In this document: positions 43,920 to 53,441 of the stretch, piece after piece | How positions within the stretch are numbered: the first letter of the stretch is position 1 | Layout of the letters: each line of letters starts with the position of its first letter | Source: Mesoterricola silvestris | Lineage (GTDB): Bacteria > Acidobacteriota > Holophagae > Holophagales > Holophagaceae | Assembly: GCF_030295405.1 (NCBI RefSeq) | Contig: NZ_AP027080.1 | Coordinates: forward strand, 1,612,001 to 1,676,000 | Direction of reading: 5' to 3' | DNA: 64,000 bases | The notes under the pieces: model-generated | The model's input: only the letters and a program-made list of their open reading frames with translations | Database searches by the model: none | What the model was told of the DNA's origin: nothing | Position numbers and translations under genes: made by a program

Positions 43920-44300
43920 ATGTCCTGTGGCTGTTCTTCCCCCAAGAAGCGCCTGGTCTATGCCTGTTCCGGCGCCGCCAACACTGGCTACCTCGCCGAC
44001 CAGGTGGCGCGCAGGCTCTCCCTCCAGGGTGCGGCGAAAATGACCTGCCTCGCCGGGGTCGGCGCCGCGCTGGATGGTTACCTCCGGGCCGCCGCCGTGG
44101 CGGGACTGAATCTGGTCCTCGACGGCTGTCCCACGGCCTGTGGGCGCAGGGCCTTCGAGCGCTATGAGCTTCCATGCACCCCGGTGGTGCTGACGGAATT
44201 CGGCGTCGAAAAGGGCGCGACCCTGATCGATGAGACGGTGATCTCCCGCGTGGCCGATAGGGTCATGGAGGCCCACCTGACCGACCCAAACCGCTCCTAG
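43920..44300 (+). CDS. DGC-domain putative zinc-binding protein
   Basis: 126 residues, cytoplasmic. The N-terminus is Cys-rich (MSCGCSSPKKRLVYACSG) and LDGCPTACGRR is the DGC motif of a family annotated as putative zinc-binding, often found beside ArsR regulators and thioredoxins. Function not established; metal or arsenic sequestration or a redox role are guesses. A GTG one codon upstream could also start it. It ends the seven-gene operon; the next gene, chrA, is convergent. Confidence 0.82.
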   Translation: MSCGCSSPKKRLVYACSGAANTGYLADQVARRLSLQGAAKMTCLAGVGAALDGYLRAAAVAGLNLVLDGCPTACGRRAFERYELPCTPVVLTEFGVEKGATLIDETVISRVADRVMEAHLTDPNRS

Positions 44301-44320
44301 CCGCGCCTTAACAGGGGGTT

Positions 44321-45472
44321 TCACCGCACAAAGCCGACGGCCCCCGCCAGGGCGCCCAGCCCCAGCACGAAGGCTGGGTGCCAGCGCCAGCGGAGCAGCA
44401 GCGCGAGCGCCAGGATGAAGAGGACGGCCCCCTGCCAGTGCCGGATGGCGCCCGGAGCCAGCAAGGCAGCTGCGCCCAGGATCAGCCCGACCACCACCGG
44501 GGTGAGCCCCGCCAGGAGGTTCTGGGCGAGACGCAGGTCCTTCAGCCGGCCGTAGAAGTGGCTCAGCAGGCCCATCAGCACCAGGGCCGGAGTGAAGAGG
44601 GCCGCCGTCGCCGCCAGGGCCCCCAGCACCCCTTGGACCCGGTAGCCGGCAAAGGTGGCCAGCACGGCGATGGGGCCGGGCGTCAGGTTGCTGATGGCGA
44701 CCCCGTCCAGGAATTCCCGGGGCGTCAGCCACCCCAGCGAGACGACCAGATGCTGGTGGAGGACCGGCACCAGGACGAAACCGCCACCGAAGAACAAGAG
44801 CCCGATTTTCAGGAACAACCACGCCGTGCCCGACAGGGACGTCGCCAGGGGCGCCGCCGCCGGCAATCCGCCAAGGAAGGCAAACGCGGAAAGCCGCCCA
44901 CCCTGGCTGGCCTTCATCCGGGTTTTCCCCGACAGGACGTCCTTGCCGGCCCAGAGCCCCACTGCGGCGCCTGCCGCCAGGGTGGCGAGGCTGCTCACCT
45001 TGAATAACGCCATGGCCAGGGCGAGGGTGGTGAGGAAACCAGCGGGCCAGGATTGGACCGCCTTGCGGCCCATGGACCAGGCAGCACTGAGGATGAGGGC
45101 GATCACCACGGGACCGAGACCCAGCAGGGTCGCCTGCAGGGCTGGCATGGTGTGGAAGGTGAAGTAGAGCCAAGCGAGTAGGGTGACCATGGCCACAGAA
45201 GGAGCCAGAAAGGCGCCGGTGCAGGCCAGGGCCCCGGGCAGTCCGAACCGGCGGTACCCCACAAAGAACGACGTGTTGACGGCGAAGGGCCCCAGGATCT
45301 GGCCCAGCGCCACCCCATGGAGGAATTCTTCCATCTCCATGAACTTGCGCCGTTGGATCAGCTCGGCCTCCAGCAGCGCCACCACCGCCATGCCGCCCCC
45401 GAAGCCAATAGCACCGAGACGGAAAAACAGCAGGGCGTAGCTCCGGAGGGTTGGGGACACGGGCTGATTCAT
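44321..45472 (-). CDS. chrA: chromate transporter ChrA
   Basis: 383 residues, about ten to twelve helices in two homologous halves: FRLGAIGFGGGMAVVALLE in the first, FLKIGLLFFGGGFVLVPVL and ISNLTPGPIAVLATFAGY in the second, the long-chain CHR layout. Members expel chromate from the cytoplasm. The start overlaps the stop of a His-rich mini-ORF, and the fmdE-like gene lies just upstream. It converges with the first arsR operon across a 20-base gap. Confidence 0.92.
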   Translation of the reverse strand: MNQPVSPTLRSYALLFFRLGAIGFGGGMAVVALLEAELIQRRKFMEMEEFLHGVALGQILGPFAVNTSFFVGYRRFGLPGALACTGAFLAPSVAMVTLLAWLYFTFHTMPALQATLLGLGPVVIALILSAAWSMGRKAVQSWPAGFLTTLALAMALFKVSSLATLAAGAAVGLWAGKDVLSGKTRMKASQGGRLSAFAFLGGLPAAAPLATSLSGTAWLFLKIGLLFFGGGFVLVPVLHQHLVVSLGWLTPREFLDGVAISNLTPGPIAVLATFAGYRVQGVLGALAATAALFTPALVLMGLLSHFYGRLKDLRLAQNLLAGLTPVVVGLILGAAALLAPGAIRHWQGAVLFILALALLLRWRWHPAFVLGLGALAGAVGFVR

Positions 45473-45582
45473 GGGTCGATCCGTTCTGGATGGGCGTGGC
45501 CGGTGGCCAGGATGCCGGCGAGGAAGGCCCGGTTCATGGATGGGGGCCCTGCGGCATGGGCGTGGGAATGTTCGTGGTCCAC
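45469..45582 (-). CDS. His-rich mini-ORF, possible leader or transporter remnant
   Basis: 37 codons from a GTG at 45582 (AAAGG upstream), overlapping the chrA start (ATGA). The peptide begins DHEHSHAHAAG and continues NRAFLAGILATG, which recalls the N-terminus of cation-diffusion-facilitator proteins before their first helix, but then stops. It may be a remnant, a translational coupling leader, or chance. Weakly supported. Confidence 0.3.
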   Translation of the reverse strand: MDHEHSHAHAAGPPSMNRAFLAGILATGHAHPERIDP

Positions 45583-45607
45583 GGGGAAACCTTTCAAAGG
45601 GACTTGG

Positions 45608-46234
45608 TCAGACCCCGGCGACCTGGGCTTGGCATTCACAGCAGGGGATGCAGACCTTCTGATCACCATGGATCCGGCCGTAGGATTCGATGACCATGTC
45701 TCCGCAGCCCTCGCACACGAACGTGCTGAACTGCTCCGGCCCCTTCGGGACCACCGGACCCTGCTCCACCGCGCCTACCTTGAGGATCTTCTCCTCGGGA
45801 GCGTTCATGACGTTCTGGATGAGCGGTTCCACCACCTCCTGGGGCACCTGGGAGGCGGGAACCCCCTTGACCCGGTAGTCCTGGAAAAAGGGCGTCTGTC
45901 GGCTGGCGGCCTGGGCCTCCGCCTTCGGCACAACCCGAACCCGGCGGCCCGTGGCGCGCTCCACCAAGGTCAGGCCGAACTTACCGTAGCCGACCTTGCG
46001 GATATTGCCTTTGCCGAAGGTGCAGCCCGTGATCATTTGCACGCCGTCGGCGAAGCAATGGGCGCAGTGGGCGTCACCCAGTTCCAGGATGACTTCGAGC
46101 TGCCCGTCCTTGGCGCGTTCGACGCCCAGGGCGTTGAGGGCGGCGGCACCGGCGCGCAGGCCCAGGGGCATGGCGGGGCAGTGGTGGCCGTGCAGAAGCT
46201 GGCCGGCGGTGAGGAAGTCCTTGGGGTCGATCAT
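45608..46234 (-). CDS. FmdE-family protein with C-terminal zinc ribbon
   Basis: 208 residues. GHHCPAMPLGLRAG near 15-28 and DAHCAHCFADGVQMITGCTFGKGN are typical of the FmdE (formylmethanofuran dehydrogenase subunit E-like) domain. A C-terminal zinc ribbon follows (FVCEGCGDMV, then KVCIPCCECQ). Many bacteria carry FmdE without methanogenesis; roles in Mo/W metabolism or sensing have been proposed but not settled. It lies upstream of chrA and downstream of a Crp-like regulator. ATG at 46234 starts right at the domain. Confidence 0.82.
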   Translation of the reverse strand: MIDPKDFLTAGQLLHGHHCPAMPLGLRAGAAALNALGVERAKDGQLEVILELGDAHCAHCFADGVQMITGCTFGKGNIRKVGYGKFGLTLVERATGRRVRVVPKAEAQAASRQTPFFQDYRVKGVPASQVPQEVVEPLIQNVMNAPEEKILKVGAVEQGPVVPKGPEQFSTFVCEGCGDMVIESYGRIHGDQKVCIPCCECQAQVAGV

Positions 46235-46280
46235 GGGAGTCTCCAGGGAAAGCGGACCGTCCGGTCCGGCTTCCCTAGGA

Positions 46281-47237
46281 TCAAACTTTCGGGTCCCGCG
46301 GGCGTTGACCCCGATCAACGACCGCCGCTTTGCTCCCCAGCCGTCCCAGTTCCTCGGGCTGCAGAACCTGGTAGCGCCGGGGCCGCAGCCGGTGGAGGAT
46401 GCCCAGGTGGACGAGCTGGGCCAGAGTCCGGGACAGGGTCGCCTCGGCCAGCCCCAGGGCCTCCGCGAAAGCCTTGGCGGGCTGGGGGAGGGTAAGCAAA
46501 GGGTAGGCGCCGTCCTTCACCAGGCCCTGGAGGGCCGCGGCCACCCTGGGCAGGGCGCGATGCAGGGAGAGGTGTTCGATGGTATCGAAGGCCTTGCGCA
46601 GGCGCCGGGCCAGGAGCCCGAGCAGGGCCATGGCGATGCGGGGCTCGCGCATGGCGCTGACCAGGTCTTGCCGGATGACATAGCGGATCCTAGTGGCCTC
46701 CAGGGCCTCCACCGTCGCTGGATAGCCGCCCTCGTCGAAGAAGGGCGCGAAGCCCAGGACTTCGCCTGCCCCGAACTGCAGGACCGTCGCGGTCCGCCCA
46801 TCCGCGAGCTGGCGGAAGGCCCGCAACCGGCCCCCTTCCACGCTCACCAACCGGTCGGCCGGATCGCCTTCGTGCCACAGAATCGCGCCCTGGGCGTAGC
46901 TGCGGGACCGCAGCCAGGGAGCCAGCAGGTCGAGAACCTCCTGGGCCGCCGTGGCAAGCGCCAGGGTGGTGTCCGGGTTGGGCAGCGGCTTGGCCAGGGC
47001 AGCTTCTGAAGCGGCACGCCCGGCTTCAGTGAGCCGCAGGGACCGGGCCTGACGGGGTGCCAGCGTCACCAGGCCCTTCCGCTGCATGGCGACCACATGG
47101 TCACGGACGGTGGCGACGGCCCTCCACCCGAAGGTCCCGGCCAGCTCCCGGTAGCTGGGCCGGCGACCATCCTCCTCGGCCAGCCGAAGGTGGCGAAGGA
47201 TGCGAGCCTGTGTGGAGGTGGGCTGGCTGTGGGGCAT
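46281..47237 (-). CDS. LexA-like winged helix fused to Crp/Fnr-type regulator
   Basis: 318 residues. Residues 1-70 resemble the LexA DNA-binding domain (RILRHLRLAEEDGRRPSYRE, then ATVRDHVVAMQRKGLVTL). Residues 105-215 form a cyclic-nucleotide-binding-type beta-roll (GAILWHEGDPADRLVSVEGG, ending GEVLGFAPFFDEGGYPATVE), and 250-305 a Crp-type helix-turn-helix (FAEALGLAEATLSRTLAQLV). No Cys cluster for an Fnr iron-sulfur centre is present. Two DNA-binding domains in one chain are unusual. It likely controls fmdE-chrA or the divergent arsR operon. The start is uncertain: GTG lies one codon upstream and no strong Shine-Dalgarno is seen. Confidence 0.78.
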   Translation of the reverse strand: MPHSQPTSTQARILRHLRLAEEDGRRPSYRELAGTFGWRAVATVRDHVVAMQRKGLVTLAPRQARSLRLTEAGRAASEAALAKPLPNPDTTLALATAAQEVLDLLAPWLRSRSYAQGAILWHEGDPADRLVSVEGGRLRAFRQLADGRTATVLQFGAGEVLGFAPFFDEGGYPATVEALEATRIRYVIRQDLVSAMREPRIAMALLGLLARRLRKAFDTIEHLSLHRALPRVAAALQGLVKDGAYPLLTLPQPAKAFAEALGLAEATLSRTLAQLVHLGILHRLRPRRYQVLQPEELGRLGSKAAVVDRGQRPRDPKV

Positions 47238-47333
47238 CACGAGAAGACTACCATACAGATGTTCGCCCCATCTATCCTGGCGAGGCTCGATCCAAAGCGC
47301 CGCGCTCCGACCAAAAATACCCATTGAAAGTAA

Positions 47334-47353
47334 AATTCTATATTTTTAGAATT
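47334..47353 (+). promoter_or_regulatory. perfect dyad operator of the second arsR operon
   Basis: AATTCTA, six bases TATTTT, then TAGAATT form a perfect 7-bp inverted repeat ending 5 bases before the arsR start. Its AT content stands out from the surroundings. Placement just before an ArsR gene makes self-repression by ArsR the natural reading; it also lies in the gap to the divergent Crp-like gene. Confidence 0.6.
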
Positions 47354-47358
47354 ATCGT

Positions 47359-47682
47359 ATGGATCCTTCCGATTCCCCCCTCGAAGTCCAGGTCTTGCGC
47401 CTGAAGGCGCTCGGTCATGCCACCCGCCTTTCCATCATCCGGCTCGTGGTGCAGGGACCGGTGGAAGGCACCCCGGTGGGGGAACTCCAGGCCCGCCTGG
47501 AAGTGCCCGGCTCCACCCTGAGCCACCACCTGTCCGAACTCACCCAGGCCGGCCTCCTGAAATCCGCCCGCCAAGGAACGACCATCCGCTACGCCGCGCG
47601 TTTCGACCACCTCCGGACCCTCACGAACTACCTGTGGGAGGACTGCTGCGGCTCAGGTCGCCGGGACTCCTGCTGCCCCTGA
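47359..47682 (+). CDS. arsR: ArsR-family metalloregulator 2
   Basis: 107 residues with the ArsR winged helix ([20 protein letters not shown]). There is no ELCVC motif; instead the C-terminus carries Cys clusters ([12 protein letters not shown]), the type of C-terminal As(III) site found in other ArsR groups. It therefore senses through a different site from the regulator at 40613. First gene of arsR-arsM-acr3-rhodanese-arsC; a perfect dyad precedes it. Confidence 0.9.
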   Translation: MDPSDSPLEVQVLRLKALGHATRLSIIRLVVQGPVEGTPVGELQARLEVPGSTLSHHLSELTQAGLLKSARQGTTIRYAARFDHLRTLTNYLWEDCCGSGRRDSCCP

Positions 47683-47693
47683 AAGGAGCCGTC

Positions 47694-48530
47694 ATGACCG
47701 CCTCCAGCCATCCCACCCACTCCTTCGTCCGCAAGGCCTATGGCCGTATCGCCGCCCAGGGCGGCGGCTGCTGCAGTCCCCAGTCCTCCTGTTGCGGGGG
47801 GGGGCGTGCGTCCGACGTGGCCCTTGGGGTGGGTTATTCGGACGCGGAGCTGGCCACGCTGCCCGAGGGGTCGAACCTCGGCCTGTCCTGCGGCAATCCC
47901 ACCGCCCTGGCGGGGCTGGAACCCGGGGAAACGGTCCTGGACCTGGGCAGCGGGGCGGGGCTGGACGTGTTCCTGGCAGCCCAGCGGGTGGGCCCGGCGG
48001 GCCGAGCCATCGGCGTGGACATGACCCCGGAAATGCTGGAGAAGGCCCGGCGCAACGCGGAGACCTTCCGGGAACGCACCGGGCTTTCCAACGTGGAGTT
48101 CCGCGAGGGTCAGATCGAGGCCATTCCCCTGCCGGATGCGACAGTGGACGTGGTCCTGTCCAACTGCGTGCTGAACCTGAGCCCAAACCAGGGCCAGGTC
48201 TGGAAGGAGATCGCACGGGTCCTGAAGCCCGGCGGCCGGGTTTCCATTTCCGACATGGTGCTGCTCAAGCCCCTGCCGGAGGCGGTCCGCGAAAGCGTCG
48301 AGGCGCTGGTGGGCTGCATTGCCGGCGCCGCGTTGCGCGAGGACCTGGAACGCATGATCGCGGAGGCGGGGCTGGTGGACCTGGGCCTCCAGTCCAAGGA
48401 CGGCAACGTGGAGGCCATGCTGCCCAGCGACGACCCCATGACCGGGCACCTCCTGGATCTGCTCCCGGCCGGGACCCGCCCTTCAGACTTCATCGCCAGC
48501 CTCATCATTTCGGCCCGGAAACCCGCCTGA
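47694..48530 (+). CDS. arsM: arsenite S-adenosylmethionine methyltransferase
   Basis: 278 residues. SAM motif I is [16 protein letters not shown] (81-96). The three conserved As(III)-binding Cys are seen as Cys66 (LGLSCGNP), Cys158 ([10 protein letters not shown]) and Cys208 (VGCIAG). An extra N-terminal Cys cluster (CCSPQSSCC, 26-34) is present. It turns arsenite into methylated species, of which methylarsenite is more toxic and must be exported or volatilised. It follows arsR by 11 bases with AAAGGAG. Confidence 0.94.
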   Translation: MTASSHPTHSFVRKAYGRIAAQGGGCCSPQSSCCGGGRASDVALGVGYSDAELATLPEGSNLGLSCGNPTALAGLEPGETVLDLGSGAGLDVFLAAQRVGPAGRAIGVDMTPEMLEKARRNAETFRERTGLSNVEFREGQIEAIPLPDATVDVVLSNCVLNLSPNQGQVWKEIARVLKPGGRVSISDMVLLKPLPEAVRESVEALVGCIAGAALREDLERMIAEAGLVDLGLQSKDGNVEAMLPSDDPMTGHLLDLLPAGTRPSDFIASLIISARKPA

Positions 48531-48544
48531 ATCCGAGGAACCCC

Positions 48545-49621
48545 ATGTCCGAATCCCGACGTCTCTCCTTCCTGGACCGTTACCTGACCCTGTGGATCTT
48601 CCTGGCCATGGGCCTGGGGGTGCTCCTGGGCTTCGCCGCCCCGGGCTTCAACCGGGCCATCAACGCCTGGAACGTGGGCACCACTTCCGTGCCGCTGGCC
48701 ATTGGGCTGATCCTGATGATGTACCCGCCCCTGGCCAAGGTGAAGTACGAAGAACTGCACTTGGTCTTCCGGAACAAGCGGGTGCTCGGGCTTTCCCTCC
48801 TCCAGAACTGGGTGATCGGCCCCCTGCTCATGTTCGGTCTGGCCGTGGCCTTCCTGCGGGACCGGCCAGAATACATGCTGGGACTCATCCTCATCGGCCT
48901 GGCCCGCTGCATCGCCATGGTCATCGTCTGGAACGACCTGGCCAAGGGCGACACGGAATACTGCGCCGGGCTGGTGGCCTTCAACTCCATTTTCCAGGTG
49001 CTGTTCTTCAGCGTGTACGCGTGGTTCTTCGCCACGGTGCTGCCGGCCAAGCTTGGGCTCCAGGGCGCGGTGGTGGCCATCACCATCGGGCAGATCGCAG
49101 AGAGCGTATTCATCTACCTGGGCATCCCCTTCCTGGCGGGCTTCCTGACCCGGTCCATCCTGGGCCGGATCAAGGGTCTGGACTGGTATCACCGGGTGTT
49201 CGTGCCGAAGGTCAGCCCCCTCACCCTGGTCGCCCTCCTGTTCACCATCATCGTGATGTTCAGCCTCAAGGGCGAAACCATCGTGAAGCTGCCTTTGGAT
49301 GTGCTGCGCATCGCAGTGCCCCTGCTCATCTACTTCGTCCTGATGTTCCTGGTCAGCTTCTGGTTGTCGAAAAAGGCGGGGGCGGACTATCCCCAGAGCG
49401 CCACCCTGAGCTTCACCGCCGCCTCCAACAATTTCGAACTGGCCATCGCCGTGGCCGTGGCCACCTTCGGGATCGCCCACGGCGCCGCCTTCGCGGCCGT
49501 CATCGGGCCCCTGGTGGAGGTTCCGGTGCTCATCGGCCTGGTGAGCGTGGCCTTCTGGCTGAAGCGGCGCTGGTTCGCTGGAAGCCCGGAAACCGTGGCG
49601 GGCGCCGGTTGTTGCAAGTAG
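48545..49621 (+). CDS. acr3: arsenite efflux permease, ACR3 type
   Basis: 358 residues, ten helices. [19 protein letters not shown] near 118-136 holds the conserved Cys of helix 4, and [20 protein letters not shown] plus [10 protein letters not shown] are the late helices with the conserved Glu, diagnostic of Acr3 rather than ArsB. Exports arsenite using the proton gradient. The C-terminus ends in CCK. It lies 14 bases after arsM. Confidence 0.94.
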   Translation: MSESRRLSFLDRYLTLWIFLAMGLGVLLGFAAPGFNRAINAWNVGTTSVPLAIGLILMMYPPLAKVKYEELHLVFRNKRVLGLSLLQNWVIGPLLMFGLAVAFLRDRPEYMLGLILIGLARCIAMVIVWNDLAKGDTEYCAGLVAFNSIFQVLFFSVYAWFFATVLPAKLGLQGAVVAITIGQIAESVFIYLGIPFLAGFLTRSILGRIKGLDWYHRVFVPKVSPLTLVALLFTIIVMFSLKGETIVKLPLDVLRIAVPLLIYFVLMFLVSFWLSKKAGADYPQSATLSFTAASNNFELAIAVAVATFGIAHGAAFAAVIGPLVEVPVLIGLVSVAFWLKRRWFAGSPETVAGAGCCK

Positions 49622-49629
49622 GAGGCGAC

Positions 49630-50073
49630 ATGGAGGAGCCCCGGCGTCCCGGCATAGTGGTTCACGGGCTCTGGTTCCTGACCCCGGGCGAGGCCCTGGA
49701 AGCCCTTCGGCAGGGAGCTCTCCTCGTGGATCTGCGCAGCGATGAGCTCATTGAAATGAAGGTGTTTGACGTTTCCGACCTCCTACACATCCCCCATACC
49801 GCCCTCGCCGAGCGTCTTTCGGAACTCCCTACGGATCGCCTGCTGATCCTGGCTGATTCCTCGGGCGTCTATACCCGGGGGGCGGCGGCCACTCTACGCA
49901 CGGCCGGTCTTGAGCACATCGCATGTCTGAATGGGGGAATGCTGGCCTGGGATCAGGCCGGCATGCCTCTGAACACGGATCCGGCAGCGCTCCTCCATGG
50001 GGAATGCGCCTGCGTCATGCGGTCGGGAAGGAACCGGCTCCCCCACCCGACCACTCCCAAGGTGACCCGATGA
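49630..50073 (+). CDS. rhodanese-like protein lacking the catalytic Cys
   Basis: 147 residues with the rhodanese fold: [32 protein letters not shown], and [15 protein letters not shown]. The active-site loop reads [14 protein letters not shown], so Asp or Ser takes the place of the catalytic Cys; sulfur transfer by the usual route is unlikely. A late CAC near the C-terminus supplies the only nearby Cys. GGAGG precedes the ATG, and its stop overlaps the arsC start. Perhaps a scaffold or sensor for ArsC. Confidence 0.78.
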   Translation: MEEPRRPGIVVHGLWFLTPGEALEALRQGALLVDLRSDELIEMKVFDVSDLLHIPHTALAERLSELPTDRLLILADSSGVYTRGAAATLRTAGLEHIACLNGGMLAWDQAGMPLNTDPAALLHGECACVMRSGRNRLPHPTTPKVTR

Positions 50074-50486
50074 CCCCGAATAGCATCCTGTTCCTCTGCG
50101 TGGCCAACAGCGCCCGCTCCCAGATGGCAGAAGGGCTGGCCCGCCAGATGTTCCCATGCGTCAGGATCCAGAGCGCCGGCAGCCGCCCCAGCCAGGTGAA
50201 CCCTTACGCCATCGAGGCCCTGGCAGAGCAGGGGATCGACGCCACACGGCATGTCTCCAAATCCGTCCAGGACATCGACCCCGCTTCCGTGGACCTGGTC
50301 ATCACCCTCTGCGCCGAGGAGGTCTGCCCGCTCTTCCTGGGGCGGGCGGAAAAACTCCACTGGCCCATCCCCGATCCCGCAAGCGACGATCCGGACCTCA
50401 CCCCGGACCAGCTTCGGACACGGTTCCGGGCCGGGCGGGACGAGATCCGGCACCGCCTGGAGCGGCTGAGGGCCGAGCGGTTCTGA
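50070..50486 (+). CDS. arsC: arsenate reductase, thioredoxin-coupled (LMW-PTP type)
   Basis: 138 residues. The P-loop is [14 protein letters not shown] with catalytic Cys10 and Arg16, followed by Cys81 and Cys86 in LCAEEVCP, the disulfide-relay pair of the low-molecular-weight-phosphatase ArsC family. It reduces arsenate to arsenite with thioredoxin, feeding Acr3 and ArsM. Overlaps the rhodanese gene by four bases; last gene of the operon. Confidence 0.94.
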   Translation: MTPNSILFLCVANSARSQMAEGLARQMFPCVRIQSAGSRPSQVNPYAIEALAEQGIDATRHVSKSVQDIDPASVDLVITLCAEEVCPLFLGRAEKLHWPIPDPASDDPDLTPDQLRTRFRAGRDEIRHRLERLRAERF

Positions 50487-50535
50487 ATGACCTGTTCCTC
50501 CGGCGGCCGACACCCGTTGCCGACGTCGCTGAGCC

Positions 50536-50555
50536 GGTTCCCGGGAAGGGGAACC
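50536..50555 (+). terminator. weak hairpin after arsC
   Basis: GGTTCCC (50536-50542) pairs with GGGAACC (50549-50555) around a 6-base loop, 50 bases after the arsC stop. There is no T-run, so termination is only suggested. The 50487-50747 gap holds no recognisable gene. Confidence 0.3.
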
Positions 50556-50747
50556 CGGAGGCCCTTCCCGGCACCCCCTGATCATGCGGGAGGGCGGGAT
50601 CTGGGGTCTGCCCGGACCAAAGAAGCCGGCAAGACCCCTTTGCTGTCCCTCGCTGGGTTGGTCGATCTGAACGCGAAACGGGACGGGCCCGTCGTGAGGG
50701 GGAAATGAAGAACCCGGAAACGGATCCTTTGCTGGCTCGGAGATCGT

Positions 50748-50833
50748 TGGTGCCGGCGGTCGGGGTCGAACCGACACTCACTTGCGTGAAACAGATTTTG
50801 AGTCTGTCGCGTCTGCCATTTCGCCACGCCGGC
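50748..50833 (-). tRNA. tRNA-Leu (anticodon CAA)
   Basis: 86 nucleotides including an encoded CCA. The acceptor stem GCCGGCG pairs with CGCCGGC. The anticodon stem ACAGA/TCTGT holds loop CTCAAAA, giving anticodon CAA. There is a long variable arm (TCAC-GCAA-GTGA) as expected for class II leucine tRNA, and a T-arm with GGTTCGACCCC. Confidence 0.95.
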
Positions 50834-50846
50834 GGGCGTTCCCTCC

Positions 50847-50852
50847 AATATA
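50847..50852 (-). promoter_or_regulatory. -10 element of tRNA-Leu
   Basis: TATATT on the minus strand lies 14 bases upstream of the tRNA 5' end, the spacing expected if transcription begins about 7 bases before the mature tRNA. The -35 region is poor. Confidence 0.4.
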
Positions 50853-50946
50853 GCGGGAATGAGGGCCGGAGCCCAGGGCCGGGAGGGGCGGAATGTGATA
50901 ACCTCGACCATCCGACTGATCGCATTTTTCCATTTACGGGGAAGTC

Positions 50947-52163
50947 ATGCCGCGTCTACGCACCTGGGTGTTCATGGGTATCGGTTCGCTGGGGGTGCTG
51001 TCCACCCTGGGTTGGGCGGCCCTGCGGGGCGGCTCCGCCGCGCCTGAATTCACCACGGAGCCCGTGAAGCGGCAGGCCCTGCGGGACAGCGTCACGGCCA
51101 ACGGGGAGGTGCAGGCCAAGACCCGGGTCAACGTGGGGGTGCAGGTGACGGCGGCCATCAAGGAGCTCCACGTCGCCGACGGCCAGTGGGTGAAGGCCGG
51201 GGACCTGCTGGTGACCCTGGACCAGGAGCGCTACCGCCAGGCCCTGAACCAGGCGGAGATGGGCCTGCGCATGGCGCGCAAGGACCTGGAGATCGCCCTG
51301 GCCACCTTCTCCAAGCAGGACCAGACCTTCCTGCGCCAGGAGCGCCTCAACCGGGCCGGGCTCACCTCCCTCGAGGAATTCCAGCAGGTGAAGCTGGCCC
51401 GGGACACCGCGGCCACCACCCTGGAACGGGCCCGGGTGGCGGTGCAGCAATCCGAGGCCCAGGCCGCCATCGCCCAGGACGATCTGAGCAAGACCGTCAT
51501 TCGCGCCACCATGGCCGGCCAGGTCACGGGCCTCAAGGCCGAGAAGGGCGAGACCGCCATCGCCGGCACCACCAACCTGGCCGGGGCCGTGATGATGGTC
51601 ATCTCGGACCTGTCGGAGATGATGGCCGAGATCCGCGTGGGCGAACTGGACGTGGTGAAGGTGGCCGTGGGCCAGCCCGCGGAGGTCACCGTGGACGCGC
51701 TGCCCGGCAAGGTCTTCCAGGGCAAGGTGCTCACCGTGGCCAGCAGCACCGACCGCCCCACGGGCTCGAGCACCTCCAATTCCCAGGAAGCCCAGAGCTA
51801 CAAGGTGCGCATCCTCCTGGACGGCACCCCCAAGGAGCGGGCCGCGCTGAGGCCCGGCATGAGCGCCCGGGTCGCGGTCCTCACCGCCGAGCACAAGGAC
51901 GTCCTCTCCGTGTCCCTGGCGGCCATCCAGGACCGGGAGGCCGGGGCCGGGGGCCTGGGGCTCCTCACCGGCAGCCGCAGCGTCGTGTTCGTGGTCAAGG
52001 ACGGCAGGGCCGAGGAGCGGAACATCTCCACGGGCCTCACCACCCGGCGCGCCGCGGAGGTGCTCTCCGGGCTCCGGGAGGGGGAGGTGGTCATCTCCGG
52101 CCCGGCCAAGCAGCTCGCCACCCTCGCCGCCGGCGCCGCCGTGAAGCTCCAGAAGGGCAAGCC

Positions 52164-52167
<4 letters not shown>
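50947..52167 (+). CDS. MacA/HlyD-type efflux periplasmic adaptor
   Basis: 406 residues. A single N-terminal membrane anchor (about 8-28) is followed by a membrane-fusion layout: barrel-sandwich half (TRVNVGVQVTAAIKELHVAD, GQWVKAGDLLVTLD), a helical hairpin (about 95-165), the second half (ATMAGQVTGLKAEKGE), beta-barrel and membrane-proximal domains. It would bridge the inner-membrane permease encoded next to an outer-membrane channel. Its stop overlaps the permease GTG. No outer-membrane factor lies nearby. Confidence 0.88.
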
Positions 52168-53426
<1,259 letters not shown>

Positions 53427-53441
<15 letters not shown>

